Shown here in pieces: positions 1 to 12,538 of a DNA stretch of 64,000 bases (positions are counted from its first letter, which is position 1; each line of letters begins with the position of its first letter). This DNA comes from Prosapia bicincta (lineage: Eukaryota; Arthropoda; Insecta; Hemiptera; Cercopidae), in contig JBAIZL010000001.1 in NCBI GenBank assembly GCA_036971475.1, positions 144,134,692 to 144,198,691 of the forward strand. The letters are read 5' to 3'. The notes below the pieces were generated by a model. That model was not told the DNA's origin and ran no database searches. It was given only the letters and a program-made list of their open reading frames with translations. Made by a program: the position numbers and the translations under genes.

Positions 1-329
1 ATTCTACAATTTCTACAAGTTTGTTCAAACTTTGTCTGTGCATGCAAACACTGGAAAACTAGTTTCATGTGGCAGTATATGAAACAGCTGATCCTCTCTT
101 ATCTTTGTTTGGCTTTGGCGTGCATTATGTGTTGGTTTAAATTAATTGTAAAGTTTATGAAAAGTGATTTCAGTTATCTCATTGAACCTACTTCGATTTG
201 TTGTTTACTTAAGCTTATTTATCTCTCCGTTAAACATATACGCTCATAGGCCTAACCTCTTTAAACCATTTTGTAATTTAAAAATTAAAGCAGTTATCTC
301 ATCTTCTACTATAAAACTATCATTTAATC
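1..329 (+). other. Presumed 5' leader of the BEL/Pao element
   Basis: AT-rich sequence upstream of the first Gag-like ATG at 330. It holds two short chance frames and no recognisable protein. Comparison by eye with the 3' LTR candidate finds no shared block, and no clear LTR-end/primer-binding-site junction is visible. It is therefore called leader by position only. Confidence 0.45.
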
Positions 330-422
330 ATGGCAAAATCTTTGGCAGTTATTAAATCAAAGAAAGACAATATATTTAGTCAAATTCAAGAGATTTTTGA
401 TCTAACAAAAAAAAACATCTGA
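330..422 (+). pseudogene. Gag N-terminal fragment (BEL/Pao), frame-broken
   Basis: The ATG at 330 opens a 30-codon frame beginning MAKSLAVIK and ending in TGA at 420-422. It is rich in Lys/Ile/Leu like the N-terminus of BEL Gag. An A-run (406-414) lies just before the stop. One base of slippage there puts translation into the frame that carries the rest of Gag from about 415, so an indel in this run is the likely cause of the break. The assignment rests on position and on the continuous Gag character in the next frame. Confidence 0.6.
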
Positions 423-882
423 TAAGTCAATCCTGCAAATATTGTTGGTGCGCGCTAAATCTATAAATAGGCTTCGTGAAGAATTTTCTGATATTTTAGA
501 CATTTATCATGAACTAGATATACAGGCTAACCCGAATTTTCAACCCAACTACGCTCCTCTTAACAGCATCAATGAGTTAGTTGATTATGTTAATTCTACC
601 GTATATTCGATAGAAAGTAAGATGTCATCAACAAGGCCTAAATGTGAAATAGTTACTCCTCAGTTACATATACGACTGCCTAAGCTTGAACTCAAGCATT
701 TCGATGGTGAATTACTCGAATGGATGTCATTCATTAATATATTTAACGCTAGCATTCATGAAAATGCATCGTTACCAGCAGTTTCTAAACTTCAATATTT
801 ATTGAGCGTTATCTCAGGAGAACCTCTAAATTTAATTAAATCTCTCCCTATTTCTGACGCTAATTACAAAAGTGGCCTATGA
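415..882 (+). pseudogene. Gag DUF1759-like segment (BEL/Pao)
   Basis: The frame is open from 415 to the TGA at 880. The second half carries the DUF1759 signature: LPKLELKHFDGELLEW at about codons 78-93, then an IHEN motif, a KLQYLL motif and an NY near the end. This domain is the capsid-like part of BEL/Pao Gag and assembles the particle. The frame has no proper ATG at its start (442 is TTG), as expected after an upstream frame change. It stops where the next segment, in another frame, takes over with AYDLLKERY, a motif that normally follows the NY directly. This marks a second one-base shift near 870. Confidence 0.8.
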
Positions 883-2455
883 CTTATTAAAAGAAAGATA
901 TCACTCGCCGAGGCGGTTAGTTACTTTACACCTTAATCAAATTTTAGATTTGCCCTCTGTAAACAACACTCCTAAACAAATGAGGAATTTTGTAAATTTA
1001 TACTCAGAAAATATACAAGCTCTTAAAGGTCTTGACATCGATATCACTAGTAAAAATCCTTTGTTATCTGCTATGCTTTTACGGAAAATGGATAGTGAAC
1101 TTAGGAACCGTTTTGAAAACTTCCGTTCATCAACTGTTACTCAAGAGAGAGTTGACACCACTACAATACCTGATGCAGCGGAAATTATTAAGTTTTTAAA
1201 TAAAGAATGTAATGAAGTTGAAGATGCCAATCTTCATTCTCCTTTCACCTCGAAACCCTCCTCGTCTGGATCACGCACCCCCTCTGGTTCTCAAAATAAA
1301 TACTTTAAACAAAAAGTATCACTGATGTCCTACAATTATGGAGAAGGCTCCTCCATTAAAGTTAAACCTCATCCATGCTTTATATGTAAAAAAATTGATC
1401 ATAAGGTATATTCGTGTCCGGACTTCAAGAGTCAGGACGCCAAATCCCGTCTCAAAATTGTAAAGGAAAAGGGGCGTTGTACCTCATGCTTAGGTACTCA
1501 CCATCTTAAGGACTGTAGGTCAAAGTTTAGTTGCTACAAATGCCACAAAAATCATCATACATTATTACATTTTGAAAATCACTCTACGATGCAACGGACC
1601 ACACCTCAAACTTCGTGTCAAGACTCTCCGACACTTCAACAGGAAATAACCCCTTCTCCAATCACTATGACCTGTCAAGAAAAGCAGAATACGTCTCAAA
1701 TCTCTAATACTGTTCTCTTAGGCACTCTACTTGTTAAGCTTACCTCGTATATTACTCATATATTTCGTGCTCTTGTTGACTCTGCCAGTCAATCTTGTTT
1801 TCTCACCGAGCGTGCTGCTCAATTATTTTGTGCTCCTCGTACTAAGACCACTCATAGTGTGGTAGGATTGTCTCAGGTACCCTTACGCTCAAAAGGTCTC
1901 ACCTCAGTTGCTTTTGAAACTCTTGGGGGCAAGGTTAGTTCAATTAATGAAAGATTTTTAATATTGGAAAAAATATGTAACCTACCAAGCACACAGGTAG
2001 ACTCTGAAGTTCTTTCCAAGGTTCGTCCTTATGTTTTGGCAGACCCTACGTTTCACTTGCCAGGAGGCATAGACGTTGTTCTTGGTGGTGCTTTATTTCC
2101 ACTCATACTTACTCAAGAATCTTATAACCTCGGACCTGGTTTACCCAGGCTAATAGGCACACACTTTGGCTTTTTAGTAATGGGTAACGCACCATGTCTA
2201 TCTGGCAGTGAACTTCATAGTAACTCCAGCTCTCAATTATCAACTACACTTCTAGTTGTCAACGACATTGACCTTCACAACTCACTACAAAGGTTTTGGC
2301 AACAGGAAGAACCCCCTGCTGTGTCTAAGCTTTCTCAAGAAGGTACATTATGTGAAGATCACTTTCTCGCCACTCATACTCGGGACCAATCTGGCCGATA
2401 TTGCGTCCGACTACCATTCAAGACTGAACATCCTCCTCTGGGTCAATCTCGTTAA
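872..2455 (+). pseudogene. Gag C-terminus, zinc knuckles and DUF1758 aspartic protease (BEL/Pao)
   Basis: About 527 codons. The start continues Gag (AYDLLKERYHSPR, residues 2-14). Three Cys/His clusters follow at about residues 168-230: CFICKKIDHKVYSC, CTSCLGTHHLKDC, and a CYKC...HHTLLH motif. These bind nucleic acid in the particle. A Ser/Thr/Gln-rich linker leads to the protease at about residues 280-440, with ALVDSASQS where DUF1758 proteases usually have a D-S/T-G-S core; the Gly-to-Ala change is worth noting. The segment ends at TAA 2453-2455, and the polyprotein sense continues in another frame from 2455, so this is a third break. Confidence 0.85.
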
Positions 2456-3720
2456 ATGCAGAAAAAAGACTGCATTCTCTAGAGAAGAAATTTAGTGCTC
2501 AACCTCAATTTAAATCCCTATATACTGATTTTATGGCCGACTACTTAGCCTCTGGTCACATGATATACGCTCATAATACTGATCTAACTGTACCTCATTA
2601 CTTCCTTCCTCACCATGGTGTTTTAAAGGAGTCTAGCAGCACAACTCGTTTACGTACTGTATTTGATGCTAGTTCTGAAAACTCTAATGGTCTTTCTCTT
2701 AATAATATTTTATTAACAGGCAAAAAGATGCAAACGAATATTTGTGATTTATTACTAAATTTTCGGATTCATAACGTTGTTTTTTCTTGTGACATTTGTC
2801 AAATGTATAGACAGGTAAAAATGCACCCTGATGACCAGTGCTATCAGATGATCTTATGGCGTGAAAGTCCAGGTCAGCCCTCTTTAATCTACAAGCACAC
2901 GACAGTGACTTACGGAGTGAATTGTTCACCGTATCTTGCCATTAGAACCTTACATCAGCTCGCTGCAGACGAAGGTGACTCCTATCCTGAAGCTGCAAAT
3001 ATTCTACGCACGCAGACGTTCGTAGATGACATCATCTCTGGAGCTGACTCTGAAGAAAAGGCTTTGAGCCTCCGTAAGCAACTCATCTCGCTCCTGGCTC
3101 GCGAAGGCTTTGAACTACGCAAATGGACATCTAACTCCAGTCAACTGCTGCAAGATCTTCCTGATGCTCATTTAGAGACCCCTGTATTCCTTCAAGGCAG
3201 TAAACAACCACATTTCACTATATTAGGTTTTCACTGGTCACCCTCTACCGATACGTTTACCTATAATTTGAATTTTCCTCACAATTCCAGGACTAAACGT
3301 CAAATTCTCGGTATCATTGCCCAGATTTACGACCCTTGGGGCTTTCTCTCACCCATTGTTATGTGGGCCAAGCGTTTTATGCAACTACTCTGGATCAAAG
3401 GATTGAACTGGGATGAACCACTTCCATCTGAACAATTGAAATTATGGCAAACCTTTACAGACTCGGCTAATGCTCTACGAGAAATTGTAATTCCTCGTGC
3501 ATTACGAATAACACACTCGAGAAACTTAGAGTTACACGGTTTCTCAGATGCTTCTGAGAACGGTTATGCCGCCGTCGTTTACTTGAGATACCAACATAGC
3601 GACGACTCTGTGTTAATTCGGCAAGTAATATCGAAGACTCGGGTAGCCCCTCTGAAAAGGCTCACGGTACCTCGATTAGAGCTAAGTGCAGCTCATTTAC
3701 TCGCCCAACTAGTGGGATAA
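2455..3720 (+). pseudogene. Reverse transcriptase and start of RNase H (BEL/Pao)
   Basis: Open from 2455 to the TAA at 3718; the first ATG is at 2533. RT motifs are in order: FDASSEN early, then CDICQMYRQVKMHPDDQ (motif A Asp), and FVDDIISGADS (the catalytic double Asp, in the FVDD form typical of BEL). A thumb/connection follows, with ILGIIAQIYDPWGFLSP. RNase H begins with HGFSDASENGYAAVVYL (first Asp) and VPRLELSAAHLLAQL (Glu). An in-frame TAA at 3718 then cuts it. The frame downstream is unchanged, so this is a simple nonsense mutation. Confidence 0.92.
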
Positions 3721-5148
3721 CTTATCTCTCTTTTTGAAAAAAAGGTGGAATTTTCTTCTGTACTTCTATGGTGTGATTCGACAGTAACACTGACATGGTT
3801 ACAAACACCTCTTCATCGATTGAAGACGTTTGTTGCCAACCGGGTAGCCCAGATACAAGAATTAGTGCCTTCTCATTACTGGAGACACGTAGCGAGTGAA
3901 GATAATCCTGCTGATTGCGCGTCGCGTGGGTTACTTCCTAAAGATTTACCACAGCACTCATTATGGTGGTACGGCTCCTTTTGGCTACAAAAATCTAATG
4001 ATAACTGGCCGGTATCTCATTTTATGCCTGCAAAACTTACTGACACAGGAGAAAAGAAATCCATTTCACCTATATCTCTCATATCAACTGCTCCTCATGA
4101 ATGGGAGCTCCTCACTCAGTTTTCTCACTTTAGCCGACTCCAGCGTGTGATGGCTTATATTTTGCGATTTACTCATAACGCTCGTCTTTCAAGAAAGCTC
4201 GATGGTCCTCTCAACACTCTGGAAATGAGAGCGTCAAGACTGGCAATTTTCAAGATGGTTCAAGAATCAGCGTTCAGAGAATACATCGTTGCCATGAAGA
4301 AGGATCCAACTACACCTGCCTCGTCACAACTCCGCCGACTCTCTCCCTTTCTCGACAAGGATGATATCCTACGAGTGGGAGGACGTCTCAACGCTTTAAA
4401 ACTTCCTACGGATGTGCAACATCCTGTGATTTTGCCCAAGCGACATCATGTCGTCAACCTTCTTATTGATTTTTATCATCGAAAATACTTACACTCGGGC
4501 GCTCAATTGACTCAATCACTTCTTGCACAGGATGTGTGGATACTCTCGGCCCGAAGAGTAATACGCTCTCGCATTTTTCAATGTGTTGTATGTTTTCGAC
4601 ACAAGCCTCACAATAAATCTCCGCTCATGGGTGATTTACCAAAAGCAAGATTAACTCCTTCTCGTCTGTTTCTCAACACCGGAATTGACTACGGAGGTCC
4701 TTTTAACATAAAAATGAACAATTTGCGCTCGATTCGCTTGACAAAAGCATATATTTGTATCTTTGTTTGCCTTGTGACAAAGGCTGTACACATTGAAGTA
4801 GTATCGGACCTGTCGACAGATGAGTTTATTGCCGCTCTCACCCGATTTGTGTCTAGACGCGGTCTTTGCACAAATATTTATTCTGACTGTGGAACGAATT
4901 TCGTTGGAGCGAATAATGCTTTACAAAATCTCATCATCTCTTCAGGCCGAACCCCTCTTGCTGAATTCTCATCACAACACAATATCAACTTTCATTTCAA
5001 TCCGCCTGCAGCTCCTCATCAAGGTGGTCTTTGGGAAGCAGTAATCAAGAGTGCAAAACATCACCTCCGACGTGTCATCGGTGAACATATTTTAACTCTA
5101 TGTGAATTTTCCACTCTCACAACTCAAGTAGAGGCTATTTTGAATTAG
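3721..5148 (+). pseudogene. RNase H end, H2C2 zinc domain and integrase core (BEL/Pao)
   Basis: Same frame as the RT segment. LLWCDSTVTLTWLQ and EDNPADCASRG give the last RNase H acidic residues and the NPAD-SRG signature. The integrase zinc module follows, with FYHRKYLHSG and CVVC. The integrase core has Asp in GIDYGGPF, Asp in YSDCGTNFVGA, and Glu in GGLWEAVIKSAK, giving a complete DDE set. The segment ends at TAG 5146-5148 after EAILN, with the next domain in the same frame, so this is a second nonsense mutation. The enzyme inserts the cDNA copy into the genome. Confidence 0.92.
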
Positions 5149-5571
5149 AGACCTCTCACACCTCTGTCAAACGACGCCTCAGACCTCAATGCACTCACCC
5201 CGGGTCACTTCTTAATAGGATCTTCATTGGTTTCAGTTCCAGAAGAGGATCTTTTCAACGTTTCTGCCAACCGACTCAAGCACTGGCAGCTAATCAAAGC
5301 CTTTCACCAGCGTATTTGGAAGAGATGGCATCTAGAATATATCCATACTCTTCAGCAACGGGGGAAGTGGAACTTGCCAACTGTCAACCTACGCGTCGGC
5401 GACCTCGTGTTAGTGCATCAACCTGCACCACCTCTCGCATGGCCTCTGGCTAGGATAAGTAGTGTTTCTCCAGGAAAGGATGGTGTAGTAAGAGTGGTTC
5501 ATTTGAAGACAAAGCAGGGAACCTTGACAAGACCTGCTCACAAGGTTTTCCCTCTACCTCTACGCTCATAA
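5149..5571 (+). pseudogene. Integrase C-terminal DUF5641-type domain (BEL/Pao)
   Basis: Continuation in the same frame: RPLTPLSND, LTPGHFLIGSSL, then LKHWQLIKAFHQRIWKRW, LQQRGKW and LRVGDLVLVHQ, ending KVFPLPLRS before TAA at 5569. This is the usual end of BEL/Pao Pol and resembles an SH3-like integrase tail that contacts DNA. The first ATG in this frame would be internal, so it was translated only as part of Pol. Confidence 0.88.
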
Positions 5572-5700
5572 TGATCTTGCGCCATAGGGTGCTCAATTTT
5601 TTGTAAAAAAGGATATTTTTATTTTCTTTTATGAACTTTTTTTATTTTTGATAAACTCTCAACATAATATATTTGTGTTAGTTCTCTTTGAATCCTAGAA

Positions 5701-5719
5701 GGATTCAAGGCCCCCGGTA
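5701..5719 (+). other. Polypurine-tract-like plus-strand primer site
   Basis: GGATTCAAGGCCCCCGGTA lies directly upstream of a TGTT start, the usual place of the plus-strand priming tract in LTR elements. It is preceded by an A/T-rich 3' untranslated stretch from 5572. The C-run interrupts the purines, so this is a positional call. Confidence 0.5.
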
Positions 5720-6053
5720 TGTTCCGTATTTAAACTTAATATAGACTCATTTCCTTTATTTTAAACTCGCCGCCAAAGTCAGACAAGCTCACCCGCGATA
5801 AGGTTTCTGCCGTTTGGACCGGCAGAGCAAATTAGACCTTTCCGGAGTGTAGTTCGATACACCATTACGTTCTAATAATTGTTATACTTTCAATCTCCGT
5901 ACCTTAGGTACTAGCACCCGTAAATGTAATATTTTATTAATGTTTAAACCTATTGTTATCAGTGCGTGGAGTACGAACAAGTTTTCTGGCCAGAAATCGC
6001 TTATTTAATACGCGAGTGTGATAAGTGCGTATTCCATGGTGCACGTAAGTACA
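5720..6053 (+). repeat. Probable 3' LTR of the BEL/Pao element
   Basis: Starts TGTTCCGTATTT after the polypurine-like tract and ends ...GTAAGTACA, so it has TG...CA termini and is about 334 bp long. It is more GC-rich than its flanks, with a block of GCCGCC, GACCGGCAGAGC and TTTCTGGCCAG. The second LTR lies outside the window, so neither the LTR identity nor a target-site duplication can be tested. The end base is uncertain by several bases. Confidence 0.6.
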
Positions 6054-6129
6054 ATCTATTAGTTTATATAATTATATAAATTATAATAATTATAATATAT
6101 AATAATTATATAATTATAAACTATTGTTA
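6054..6129. repeat. AT-rich self-complementary junction between LTR and inverted-repeat arm
   Basis: Alternating TATAATTATATAA blocks that can fold on themselves. Similarity to the right arm stops here, so this is either the outer end of the arm or the point where the BEL element or a deletion cut it. Confidence 0.5.
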
Positions 6130-7202
6130 CCAAACATTTAGTGTATAAATGGAAATACTATCTAACCTAACTGGAGATGTAACTAATTACGATAGAACAT
6201 TCAGTAAGACCATTTTGAATATATCTCCAGTAATAGTTTAAAAAAAATAAATGTCACCTAAGGTAATGGTTAAAACGGATAAAAACTTGTTTTCGATGTA
6301 CACGTGGGAGTAAATTACCTTAAGTGTGACCTTTTTGTGAAATACCTCTATTTTCACGTAAGGGCTATTGAAGGCAAGGGATAACAGTTGTTGTCAGTTG
6401 TAGGTAAGGGATTACTGTATAACAACAACAAAAAAACTCACTCGAAATATTTCTATTTCAGCTAACTGATTTATAAAACATAATAAGACATTCGCTTAAG
6501 GGTAAAGTTGATGTCACAGTTGGTATCTAATACTTTGGTCATTAGTTAATTACATAGGCAGTGGGTGTATGGAGAAATACAATGGGTTGATCCTATCCAA
6601 CGTATAGTTAGTTTAAACCCTTTTCAAGTAAATAAAGGACCATAGATGACTAACTGAAATCAGATGTCTTTAGTTCGACCTGCGAACATTTAATTAAACG
6701 AGGGTTTATTACCTAAATTAAATAAAGTGATACCAGAATATTACACATTTCCTATAACCTTTAGTCAACAAAAACGAAGATTTCTAGATTCGGATGAAAC
6801 TAGGGGATAGATAGTGCCATCCTGTGGTTAGGGAATTTTACCAAATGAATACTTGGTTCTAAGGATTCTCGTAAAACAAATTTAGCTTACCCTATTATAT
6901 ATGTATTTCCAGCTGATAACTATAAGATAATAATATACATAAGATATAAACTGATATCATATAAATCCGCATACGTAGTAGAGCATATTTGTAACATCAA
7001 TCTGAATATCTCTCATTGTTTGCTAATGTGCACTTTTCTTGCTGTTCAATCTGCATTGACTAGGGAGTGATAAATCTTTCTCGAAAAAATTTGTTTTTTG
7101 TGTTTCTTTGCAATAGCAATTAACAGTACCAAAAAAATTGCTGAATAATAGTGGTTACAAATATTATGTTATGCATTGGCATTAAATATATATATATTTA
7201 TA

Positions 7203-7229
7203 TAGATAGATAGATAGATAGATAGATAT
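7203..7229. repeat. GATA tetranucleotide microsatellite
   Basis: About six TAGA/GATA units directly after a TA run, inside the left arm. Confidence 0.9.
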
Positions 7230-9009
7230 GAAATTAAGGAATTCGTCAGTAAGTATTCATTACTTAGATCACCTTACTCACTTCGTAATCGTCCACAAAG
7301 AAAATACGATCCACTATACCGTCTAACCACTGGAGCAGGAAAATATCCCAATCTTAATTTAAAAAGAGTTACAATAATATTATTGGTAGTATTACAATAA
7401 TATTGAATTTTCCGAAAGGCAATCAACCCTAATATAATTAGCCTTAGCTATATTTTATTATAAGTTTAAAGTGTCAAAAGAAATATTAACTAAACAGGTA
7501 ATTAAGAAGGTACCAATTACGATGATGTATACTAAAATAATCTCGTCTATTATTTCTAGTAACCCCAATTACATATATTAATACCGTGTGCGTAGATGTG
7601 AATTAGTTTTATAAAATTAGTCATTAAAATATATTAAATGTTCTAAGTATATGTAATATGTTGAAAGTGCCTGCGAAATAAGTTTTCCGACCACATCATT
7701 TAAGCTCCGTAAAAGGTAATAATGCATAGAACACATTTTCCCAGCACATTAACAAACATAGCACGTGTTTGCCTAATTTTCAAAGTACAAGGTGGGCTGT
7801 CGGAATATGCTGAAAGTTTTATGGTTGGTGAATATAAATTGCCTGGCAACATACCGCTACAATGGCCATGTTAAAGACTGTTTACAAAGGATATGTTTCG
7901 CAAAATATACTTTTTTATGGCATGATAGTCTGGCATAAACCATTTCATGTTTTCATTAGTTGTTGTCTTCAGTATCTCGCTAAATGAGATACTTGCATTG
8001 GAATTGGAATTGGTAATCACATTGGAAAACCTAATGTTAAGTTATCTGATATTTAATATCTTATTTTTAATGTAAACTCTGAAAGAATTAACTAAATTTA
8101 ATAGAATAAAATTGAAATTAGGTTATTCAAGATTTTAATTTTAAAATCTCTGCTTATTCGACCTTCGACATTGTATGTAAACAGAGTTGTTTATTACTAG
8201 CTATAATAATAACAAATATTCCATCCATATTTTACGTTATGACTATTTCGCTGAGGTATCCCACATAATATATTTCAAACAGAATAATAAGGTTATATAG
8301 AGAAAGAGACAGATGAATTGGAAGAGATATGAGGAGCAAATGTTAAAATATTTCACACAAGTCGATGTTGTTAAAGTAAACTAAATACATAGCAACCATG
8401 TGTATACTTTTCGGTTGAAGAGGGGAATAGAAAAGGTTTACTCGGCCCGGTAATAGTGCTACTAATAATCCCATCTTAGACCACAGTTTACGTATTAGCA
8501 GTTCTTAGTCTAATCTTGGATGTATTAACAGTTCAAGTATTTTCCACGTATAATGCTTACTCGATCTAAACACTGATGGAAACCAACACAAATATGCTAT
8601 ATGTTCAGAACATGCAATTACTTACCCTTCGTTACACGCGAAAAAAGGTTACACGAATAGCGGGGATTCCATCACTCGAATTTCTTTTTATTTGTTTGAA
8701 ATATTTATCTTTAACATTAAATATATTTATTTTTACAATCGTTTGAACTGTAACGACCATTTTGTTCAAACATTTTGTTTTGTTCACTAATTGGTAAATA
8801 TAGATGCATTATTTTACTAAATACCTCAAATCAAATTAGAAAACCCTTTCATTCTGTAACTTGGTTACACACGTAGGCAATACTGACTTAAGACTTTGAT
8901 ACGGTGTTATAGACAATGGTCTCTAATTATAAGTCTTTCTAAATTAAAGTCCATGTTGACAATTAACAAAACTAATAAAATATATTACATTACATATACA
9001 TCATTAAAC

Positions 9010-9860
9010 ACAAAACGTATCCTTGAAAGTTTTCTCTTATTAAGAATATTAGAAAGTTTTGTTCACAAAAAACGGAATAGTATCAAAGAAATGCAAGACA
9101 CCTTTAACAGTATTTTCAACGACTCAGGCTTAATAGTTATGAAAAGCAAATTCATAACCCAACTAATGCCTAACAGAAATCAGGACGTAAATAATAAGAA
9201 ATAAAATTATTCTGTAATAGTAATTTAAAATAAGTCTCCTTAAAAGTTTTATGTCAATCAAAAGATTAATAGCATATTATTCGAGCATCCAAATTAATGC
9301 GTACTAAATTGGAGTTATATCTTTGTTTACAGCCTACAAATACTCTAGCATTAGAGTTTAGGTAATTACCAAACGCACTGGCATCGAAGTCTCATCTAGG
9401 CATATCGGTCCTATGGAATAAACAATTATCTTTTGCGTCCTTGGCCAGCACACACCGTCTGAGAAATATTATTTATTTTATTTCGTTACATTATTAACTA
9501 CTTTTTTTGCCATTACCTTGACGGTTTGTACTTACTTAGAGAATATTGGAATGTTTTGTCTAAAAAAAGGAACAATATCAAAGAAATGAAAGACACCTTT
9601 AAGAGTCTTTTCAGCAACAACTCAGCCTTGATAGTTATGAAACGCGAATGCATTACACAACTAATGCTTAACAAAAATCAGGACGAGAATAATAAGAAAT
9701 ATAATTATTCTGTAATTGTAAATAGAAATAAGTCTCCTTAAATGTTGTGTTCAATCTAAAAGTATAAAATCATTTTACTCGAACGGCGAAACTATTGCCA
9801 ACTAAAGTGGGATTATGTCTATGTTTACAGCCCAAAGACTGGCAACTTATGGCACAACTA
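9010..9860 (+). repeat. Two direct copies of a ~350 bp unit, period ~495 bp
   Basis: Copies at about 9010-9340 and 9530-9860 share a series of blocks: ATCAAAGAAATG at 9082 and 9577, then AGACACCTTTAA, ATAGTTATGAAA, CAGGACG and AATAAGTCTCCTTAAA. Each copy is open over part of its length with related peptides (KEMQDTF versus KEMKDTF, TQLMPN versus TQLMLN). The frames lack any recognised domain. The right arm has only one copy (about 28820-29165), so the outer left copy is either a left-arm gain or was lost where the right arm breaks at 29345. Confidence 0.75.
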
Positions 9861-12538
9861 TCGTTATTCCTTGAATTTTGTTAAAGTATGCATGTTTTCG
9901 TTTCAAAAACTGCCATTTTACCATCTGTAGTGACATGGATACGTTGATGTTTTACGTGGTTAACAAAAATCGTTATTACTGACGATTAAAATAAAAATCC
10001 CAGTAAAACCTCCCAAACGTCTGTTATTGTAACAAGGTTATAGTATTTTTTGAATACTACGCGACTAACGAATGAGTGAGTCTAGCTATGTTTGGACATT
10101 GATTATGGTACAGTGATGCAATGAATTTAGATCACCACCCAAACTTCAAACCAGCCTAATTTCGTCAGGTTCTATTAACAGACGAAAATGCAGAAATGAA
10201 TTTCACATTCAAATAAGAAGCATGTGTAATTTATCTGCATTAACTAATCAAAAAATGTTGTATATTTTTTATATCAAATCACTTTTCTACATATAATATA
10301 ATGGGTATTAAATATTTATGAATATTTTTCTAATTTTATTAAAAGGTATTTTTGTTTAGGAGATGGTCAACTTAGGGCCATATTGTATTCGTGAAAAAAA
10401 CTGTAAAACGAACTGCCTCCATAAAAAAATAACAATAATACACAGTAGTAAGTAAAATATTTCATATTCATGAATATCATCATGTTTAGTTAAAAACAAA
10501 AGACATAATTAGGTCAAGTCACGTACTTGTCAAAACGCTAATGCGAATATGGTTTTATAATTGGCCATTCCGGATTCAGGTAAATATAAAACATTCATTA
10601 ACTCCAACCTTAGGTGTATTGGCATTTTTATTTTATTTTTCTCGTGTCGTTTTAGTAATTGAAAAATAATAAACTGTCTAGAGAGAAAAACAATACTTCA
10701 AGGTTATGAATTCAACGATTGAGTTCTAAAGTTATTATATTTAAACAAACAAAAAATATATCCTTTTTATATCAAGAGATAAAATGTTCTAATAGAAATT
10801 TTACGCTATACCAAGGATTTGATTTTGGGATGTACAGATATACACTTCATCTTTTCTATATACGAGTGTCTGCATCCGTGTAAAACCTTTCGATATTCCG
10901 AAAAACATTCTATTTAACACCCCAGTCAATCTGACTTTCATTAGATAATTAAAATCCATACATTAGTTACCTCGAAATAATTATTCATTACATTTCTGTT
11001 ACTTGTCCATCTTTCAAACAGTTTCAGATCAAGTCTATATATGATGTAAACAACGATGATATAATTTTCTTCCAGCTTCTAGTCTAGTGCTCATTTTATG
11101 CTCTCCGATGTAATTTATAGGTTTATCTCATATTATTCCTACACTGTCGTGTAAGACGTGATCTATGGTAGCCTAGTAGAGCTGTGATAGAGGACAGGCA
11201 AGGGCCTCAGTCGACCGATTCAACTAAGACCAATATAAAGTTATATTACATAGGTAAGATTAGAATATGAACCATGGTTTAAGTGTAAAGATTTGGGGCA
11301 CCATATATGAGCTTGCCTTATTGCTACATATAAATGTTCAATCTTATATTGAGAATGTTGGCACTAAGCCTTCTGTGTCGAGTCACCTTAAAACTACCCA
11401 CTCATACAAGTAAGTGCTACCACAACAAGGCCCAATAAAGCACAGCTATTAAACTAGTTATTCCGTCGTCAACCTCTAGTGAGACAAACACAACTTACCC
11501 AAGTCCACACCTAACACACCAAGCTTCTATAAGGCACTGGTAACCTCGCTATAGTTCGATATTGTTTTTCCCATATTCTATCATAGTAATTTCTTTGTCT
11601 GATGAGTTCTGCGATACAGGTTGTTGATAATCAATTTTAAGTGCATTAATTCTCATGTTTCTAAAATTCCTAGCTTAACCTAAACCACTAAATCGATTTG
11701 TCTCTCATATAAAATGTTCCTCCATTATTTTCCAAATGTTCCTCAATGCACAAAGAATGGTAGTTGAAGTGGGTTTTATAAACATTATTCAAAATTATGA
11801 ACTAATCTGTTTATAATTGATTGGCATGTGAATAATATCATGCTTTTCCTAAATTTGTAATTAATCTAAGATGTTCTTTATTGTTACACTCTCAATATCA
11901 ATTTGTATATCTCTTTGAGACCAATAACACTCTTTAACTTAATAATACTCCTTATACATTATATTTCTTCTAAATGGTTTTATTCTGCAGACACATGCCT
12001 AACTTGAAATCGATCTAGAAGCCTCTGTTTTACTTCAAATGACTATATCACAAAGGTAATACATGAATAAAGCACTATTTAATCTTGCACGCTAGCTCCT
12101 GTATAGCTGTAATTAAGTGAAATTGGGTTGACAACTCCAGACTAATAATTACGCTTAACTATGTTACAAGGATTCTTAGACGTGGAGTTTAAGTCGAGAC
12201 ACATATCAAGGTGGATCTTCCTCTACTAAGTTAAAAGTAATTGACATAGGCAAGGCTGAAAAAAAACATATATGAATTATTTTATAAAAATAATGTTAGT
12301 AACATGTGCTACTATGTTCTTTAAGGAAGGTAGGATTGATCCCCGGTTTTGTGTAGAATAGAAGTCATATGTTAAGCCAGCTAAGGGATAAGATAATTGA
12401 AACCCATAAAATAGTTTAATTTGAACATTGAGCAGATTTTCCCAGGCGGTTTATCGATACTGTTGTCCTGCTCTGTCGATGATTGTTAATGTCAATTTTC
12501 AAAAAAAATATTTATGCTGGTTCCTCTTCAGGTCAGCG

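Larger units (their letters stand above)
1..6053 (+). mobile_element. BEL/Pao-family LTR retrotransposon, degenerate, 5' end outside window
   Basis: Domains occur in BEL/Pao order on one strand: DUF1759-type Gag, three Cys/His knuckles, DUF1758-type aspartic protease, reverse transcriptase, RNase H, H2C2 zinc-binding and DDE integrase, and a DUF5641-type C-terminus. A purine/G-rich tract and a probable LTR follow. Bases 1-329 show no match to the downstream LTR, so they are read as the 5' leader, with the 5' LTR and primer-binding site upstream of the window. The coding frame is interrupted five times: three frame changes near 406-420, 870 and 2453, and in-frame stops at 3718 and 5146. This copy cannot make a full polyprotein. 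No envelope-like frame lies between 5571 and the LTR. Family assignment is firm; element boundaries are less so. Confidence 0.93.

Noticed and set aside
1..329. Possible 5' LTR of the BEL element inside the window
   Set aside because: No shared block with 5720-6053 was found by eye, and no TG start or LTR/primer-site junction fits.
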